NCBI GenBank assembly: GCA_019459485.1
Contig: JAIBEZ010000098.1
Span: 105,044-169,043, forward strand
Origin: Prolixibacteraceae bacterium
Lineage (GTDB): Bacteria; Bacteroidota; Bacteroidia; Bacteroidales; Prolixibacteraceae
DNA: 64,000 nucleotides
Direction of reading: 5' to 3'
Positions 61,127 through 64,000 of the stretch are shown here, piece by piece. The first letter of the stretch is position 1, and each line of letters starts with the position of its first letter. The notes beneath the pieces were generated by a model. The model saw only the letters and a list, made by a program, of their open reading frames with translations. It did no database searches and was not told the DNA's origin. Made by a program: the position numbers and the translations under genes.

Positions 61127-62935
61127 TTAAGGCTTTTTGTACTTATCATGTGCGAAATGATTTATCAACCCATTGACTGCAAAGCGTTTTATATGTTTTT
61201 CTGCGGTCTTGTCGGGAATGCCCAATTTTTGAGCTGCTGCCAAATAATCCTTTCGGGAGAACTCCGGTGGAAGTTCGTCTAAGAATTGTTGTTTTTGATT
61301 CACCGGCACTTTTGACACAGCTTCAGTTGGCAGTTGTTGATATACCTGGGCAGCGTGTTGCACCAATATTTTTACCATCGAAAGGGCTGTATTGAAATCG
61401 GTATCGGAACAAACAAGCGGAGATTGCAATTCTCCGTTATCCATTATACGCAGCGCGGTGAGAATCATGGCAATTCGGAATGTAATCAATCCGAGTCGTC
61501 GAACGGTGGCAAGGTAGTCAAGTCCACAAAGGTAGAGATATTGGTTTTGTGTTTGCGAGAAATAGGCGTTGAAATCTTGCTGCTGGCCTGAAGTAAGGCA
61601 AAAACGCATGGGTTCCGACGAACTTTGTAGAAATTTGTATAAGTCGTGGAACTGATTGCCCAGGTGGTTAAAGTAGCTGTCGAGTGTTTGATCGGAATTG
61701 CCTGCAAAAACATCGTTCCAAATCGGGCGGACATTCAGGAAATAGAAAATAAAGCGGCTGAAAAGTCCATTTTCGGCGTTGGGGATCAGCGTAGAAACTT
61801 GTTTAGGAGTTCCGGAAAGCAACGCCGAAAGGCGGGGCGTTTCCAATTCTACAAACTCACGGTCTTTGCGCCGGTTGTATGAAATGGTTTCGTGGTGAAA
61901 TGCCTTACGGAATCCATCGGAATAATTACCATGTTCAGACTTAAAAGTCAATGCCAACGTGTCGCCTTCCGTTTCAAAAATCAACCCAATGCCCTGGTTA
62001 TCGTTGAGGAGTTGAAACAAGCCGGTTGAACTGTTGTTCGCCGGAATAATGAGCATTCGCATGGGTGGCTCTATTGGGCGTTCCACTTCTGATTTGTTTT
62101 TAGCGGCCGCATATTCCGTTAGTTTGCATTGGTATTCTACATAGGCTGCTTTGGCTTGTTCCCTTAATTTGCGGTGAATTGGTTCAACCAATTTACGGCA
62201 AAGTGTAAGTCTCCCTTTTCCTGCTGATGCCTGGGCAGTAAGGAATAAAAACAGGTTTGGAAAAACCGTTCTCTCTGCATAAATGCCAAAAATATTCGGC
62301 AGGCAGGCCGATATTACCACCAAAGAACCAAGTAAAAGAAGGTCTTTATCTTCCGCTGAAATAGCCTTTTCGATTACGAGCTGGAGCAGGTGCGGCAGAT
62401 CGGTATAAACTTCGTCAGGGAAAGTTGGAAGAGCAATTTGAGTTTCCTCCATATCTACCGTTTCCGACCTCACCTCTGACCCCTCTCCAATTGGAGAGGG
62501 GGAAAGCTTCGTTTCAGTATTTGGCGATTGGATAGCTTTTGATGTGGCAATATTTATCCCGGCAGCTTTTGCGAGGTGGTAAAGGGTTTTGATTGTTACG
62601 CCGTGTCCGTGAGCTTTTAGGCAGTTGTCGAATTGCTTGTTGGTTTCTGTTTCGGTGTACTTGGAATAAAAGCGACTTAAACGGTGATAATACTGGCGAC
62701 CACTTTCACCCAAAGTGTCAGCAAGGGCAAAACCAAGATCACGCCAATCAGCATAATTGGGGGCAATATCAATAGCAGAGGCTTCAATACGGGAAATGAT
62801 GAGGTTTATTTCAGACGAAACGCTGTCAGGTCCGTTAGACGCTGACAAGTTTGGGGATTGATTTGTGGTTTGATTTTGGGCACTACCTACCGTTTCCATA
62901 CGCAGCCAATCTTGTGTTTTGAATTTTTCTTTCAT
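61127..62935 (-). CDS. DUF3987 protein with PriCT-2 domain
   Basis: 602 residues from the ATG giving MKEKFKTQDWLRMETV; a frame starting 93 bp upstream adds unrelated residues. A primase C-terminal-2-like domain (about 60-135: YADWRDLGFALADTLGESG, LYHLAKAAGI) precedes a linker containing a 22-bp palindromic repeat. The DUF3987 domain follows (about 190-560) with a P-loop-like AQASAGKGRLTLC and FETEGDTLAL. These proteins accompany mobile-element primases in Bacteroidota. The partner BT4734-type gene is upstream on the same strand with a gap of about 150 bp. Likely replication functions of an integrated element; exact role unknown. Confidence 0.85.
   Translation of the reverse strand: MKEKFKTQDWLRMETVGSAQNQTTNQSPNLSASNGPDSVSSEINLIISRIEASAIDIAPNYADWRDLGFALADTLGESGRQYYHRLSRFYSKYTETETNKQFDNCLKAHGHGVTIKTLYHLAKAAGINIATSKAIQSPNTETKLSPSPIGEGSEVRSETVDMEETQIALPTFPDEVYTDLPHLLQLVIEKAISAEDKDLLLLGSLVVISACLPNIFGIYAERTVFPNLFLFLTAQASAGKGRLTLCRKLVEPIHRKLREQAKAAYVEYQCKLTEYAAAKNKSEVERPIEPPMRMLIIPANNSSTGLFQLLNDNQGIGLIFETEGDTLALTFKSEHGNYSDGFRKAFHHETISYNRRKDREFVELETPRLSALLSGTPKQVSTLIPNAENGLFSRFIFYFLNVRPIWNDVFAGNSDQTLDSYFNHLGNQFHDLYKFLQSSSEPMRFCLTSGQQQDFNAYFSQTQNQYLYLCGLDYLATVRRLGLITFRIAMILTALRIMDNGELQSPLVCSDTDFNTALSMVKILVQHAAQVYQQLPTEAVSKVPVNQKQQFLDELPPEFSRKDYLAAAQKLGIPDKTAEKHIKRFAVNGLINHFAHDKYKKP
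62480..62501. repeat. Perfect 22-bp palindrome inside the DUF3987 gene
   Basis: CCCCTCTCCAA followed by TTGGAGAGGGG. The surrounding codons translate as SPSPIGEGSEVRSE, a low-complexity linker between the PriCT-2 and DUF3987 domains. The sequence is of the type usually found as a dispersed intergenic repeat, here kept in frame. Confidence 0.65.
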
Positions 62936-63085
62936 CGTTGCTGGAATTAAAAGATTAGCAGGCACAAGAGGGAAAATTTCAACAGGACATCTGAATAGAA
63001 AAAGAGGAACGGGAGGACGGTCCACCAAAGTGGCCAGTTGGAGGATGCCAGTTTGATTAGCACCTTCAGCAAAAATGAACTGAAT

Positions 63086-64000
63086 TTATGTGGTTTCATA
63101 ATTTTTTGATTTTGTTGTTTGAGAAAAAGGACATTTTAGATAATTGGGATTGACGTAAACCTTCGGGTCGTGTGGAAGGAAACAAGCCCGGGAAATGTCT
63201 TTTCCTGATTTGTCAACTTCCAATTGGTAAATAGCTTTGATATAGGCAGCAATTGCCCGAAACCAATCCTGATGGCTACATTCTTTTAAGTCTATGGGAA
63301 TAATCCATTTCAGGCCGTCGCCAGATGGGGAAATAAACATCAGTTCCGTTTCAAAGTATCTGTCCTGAAGTAAGGTTTCACGCAATTCCTGAAGATTTGA
63401 AACATGATCGAAATCGAGCGTTAACAGGCCAGAATGTTGGATTAACGCTGAATCATTCCTCTTGGAAAAGATTCCGGAGAATGTGCAATAATCAAAGTTT
63501 TTGGCCTTGTATTTTCGGGCAGATTCCGGTTCGCTAATGCTTCTCAATTCTTCCGTCTGACGTTTGTATTTGTTGCTTTTTATTGCAGCGTAGACATCGG
63601 GAATGGTCATTTCAGCATTGGGCTGGGTGTTGATCACTGGACAGCGGAAATAACTGAATTTTGGAAGATTGGCGACAACTTCAGGTATTTGAACTTTGCT
63701 TTTTTTGTTGGTATAGAAACCTTTTGGTTCTCCAATCTGCAAGTTCATATCCTCATTGATCTTTTGCAGTAATTCCTGATCCGATAAATGGTAATGATGG
63801 GCAGCAAAATCAAATGGGTTTCCCTTGAAATCGGACAATTCAGCATCTTCGAAATAGAAAATCCAGTCGTGATTGCTGATGTTCAGGGTCACTTTATTGC
63901 CGTTGAACGGATTTCGGGCGGGGGCGCAAATCCTCCCCGAAACGGAAAGGACTATTTGTTCCGGATAATAGCAACGCAAAATGTGAGCGTAGATATTAAG
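63086..64000 (-). CDS. BT4734/BF3469-family (VirE N-like) protein, 5' end beyond window
   Basis: At least 304 codons; the frame stays open to the right edge (…NIYAHILRCYYPEQIV), so the true start is outside and the internal TTG at 63979 is not the start. Recognisable parts are the cysteine-poor N-terminal DNA-binding-like block (SGRICAPARNPFNGNK), the VirE-N-like segment with GLLTLDFDHVSNLQEL and FISPSGDGLKWIIPI, and RACFLPHDPKVYVNP at the end. These features resemble archaeo-eukaryotic-primase-like proteins of integrated elements. It forms a pair with the DUF3987 gene downstream and marks the island as continuing to the right. Confidence 0.8.
   Translation of the reverse strand, partial: LNIYAHILRCYYPEQIVLSVSGRICAPARNPFNGNKVTLNISNHDWIFYFEDAELSDFKGNPFDFAAHHYHLSDQELLQKINEDMNLQIGEPKGFYTNKKSKVQIPEVVANLPKFSYFRCPVINTQPNAEMTIPDVYAAIKSNKYKRQTEELRSISEPESARKYKAKNFDYCTFSGIFSKRNDSALIQHSGLLTLDFDHVSNLQELRETLLQDRYFETELMFISPSGDGLKWIIPIDLKECSHQDWFRAIAAYIKAIYQLEVDKSGKDISRACFLPHDPKVYVNPNYLKCPFSQTTKSKNYETT

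Noticed and set aside
62936..63028. Longer start for the DUF3987 protein (MVDRPPVPLFLFR...)
   Set aside because: The extra residues are atypical, and the ATG at 62935 begins a normal N-terminus.

Overview
The window looks like chromosomal DNA of a member of the Bacteroidota, probably class Bacteroidia (a Marinilabiliales-like lineage is my guess). The evidence is the repeated -7 promoter box TAnnTTTG about 15-35 bp before start codons, the near absence of Shine-Dalgarno sequences, and lineage-typical proteins: S46 dipeptidyl-peptidase, long-form IspG, a GldA-like ABC ATPase, an HU/SPOR protein, BT4734/BF3469-type and DUF3987 proteins, a CarboxypepD_reg-like protein, and an LspA with an acidic tail. 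No rRNA and no CRISPR array were seen. One tRNA is present.

Layout. 1-4.3 kb: 3'-truncated metG, a DUF1778/GNAT toxin-antitoxin pair and a secreted glycine-rich, collagen-like protein. 4.5-13.6 kb: a TauE/SafE exporter, then a complete phosphate-starvation locus (porin, pstSCAB, phoU, PhoB-like regulator, PhoR-like kinase). That locus is headed by a three-half-site Pho-box array set 10 bp before a -7 box, and it is interrupted by small repeats. 13.6-23.6 kb: metF (whose stop codon lies in a 130-bp inverted-repeat element), a 52-residue membrane protein, a CarboxypepD_reg protein, a nonsense-interrupted nucleotidyltransferase, REP-like hairpins, B12-dependent metH, cysS and a RhuM-Fic fusion. 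23.7-50.2 kb: mostly core genes. These are comF, a DJ-1/PfpI protein, divergent M2 and S46 peptidases, a TPR histidine kinase, a CAU-anticodon tRNA, lspA, a DksA-like gene, ileS (type 2, with a G-x-H-H signature), a two-component pair, metK, a gldA-like gene, ispG, a HAD phosphatase, the three-gene operon mtnA-class II aldolase-mtnP, an HU/SPOR protein, galE and rfbB. 50.2-64 kb: an accessory island with HigBA, a truncated DUF2283 gene, a putative unclassified mobile element around a 500-residue ORF, a truncated PLD-domain gene, a defence operon (abiEi-abiEii-dndC-dndD-dndE and a 729-residue alphaCTD-like/sigma-4-like/HARE-HTH-like protein), and primase-associated genes that run off the right edge.

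The genes form several working groups. Phosphate uptake and its sensing are encoded together. The sulfur/methyl cycle is spread across the window: metF and metH make methionine, metK makes SAM, and mtnP-mtnA-aldolase salvages methylthioadenosine, probably by the DHAP-shunt chemistry. The island's most striking part is an apparently single transcription unit joining an AbiE type IV toxin-antitoxin pair to a DndCDE DNA-phosphorothioation core that has no dndA, dndB or dndFGH nearby. It also carries an uncharacterised RNA-polymerase-subunit-like protein. A possible restriction gene at the operon end appears to have been cut off by the mobile element.
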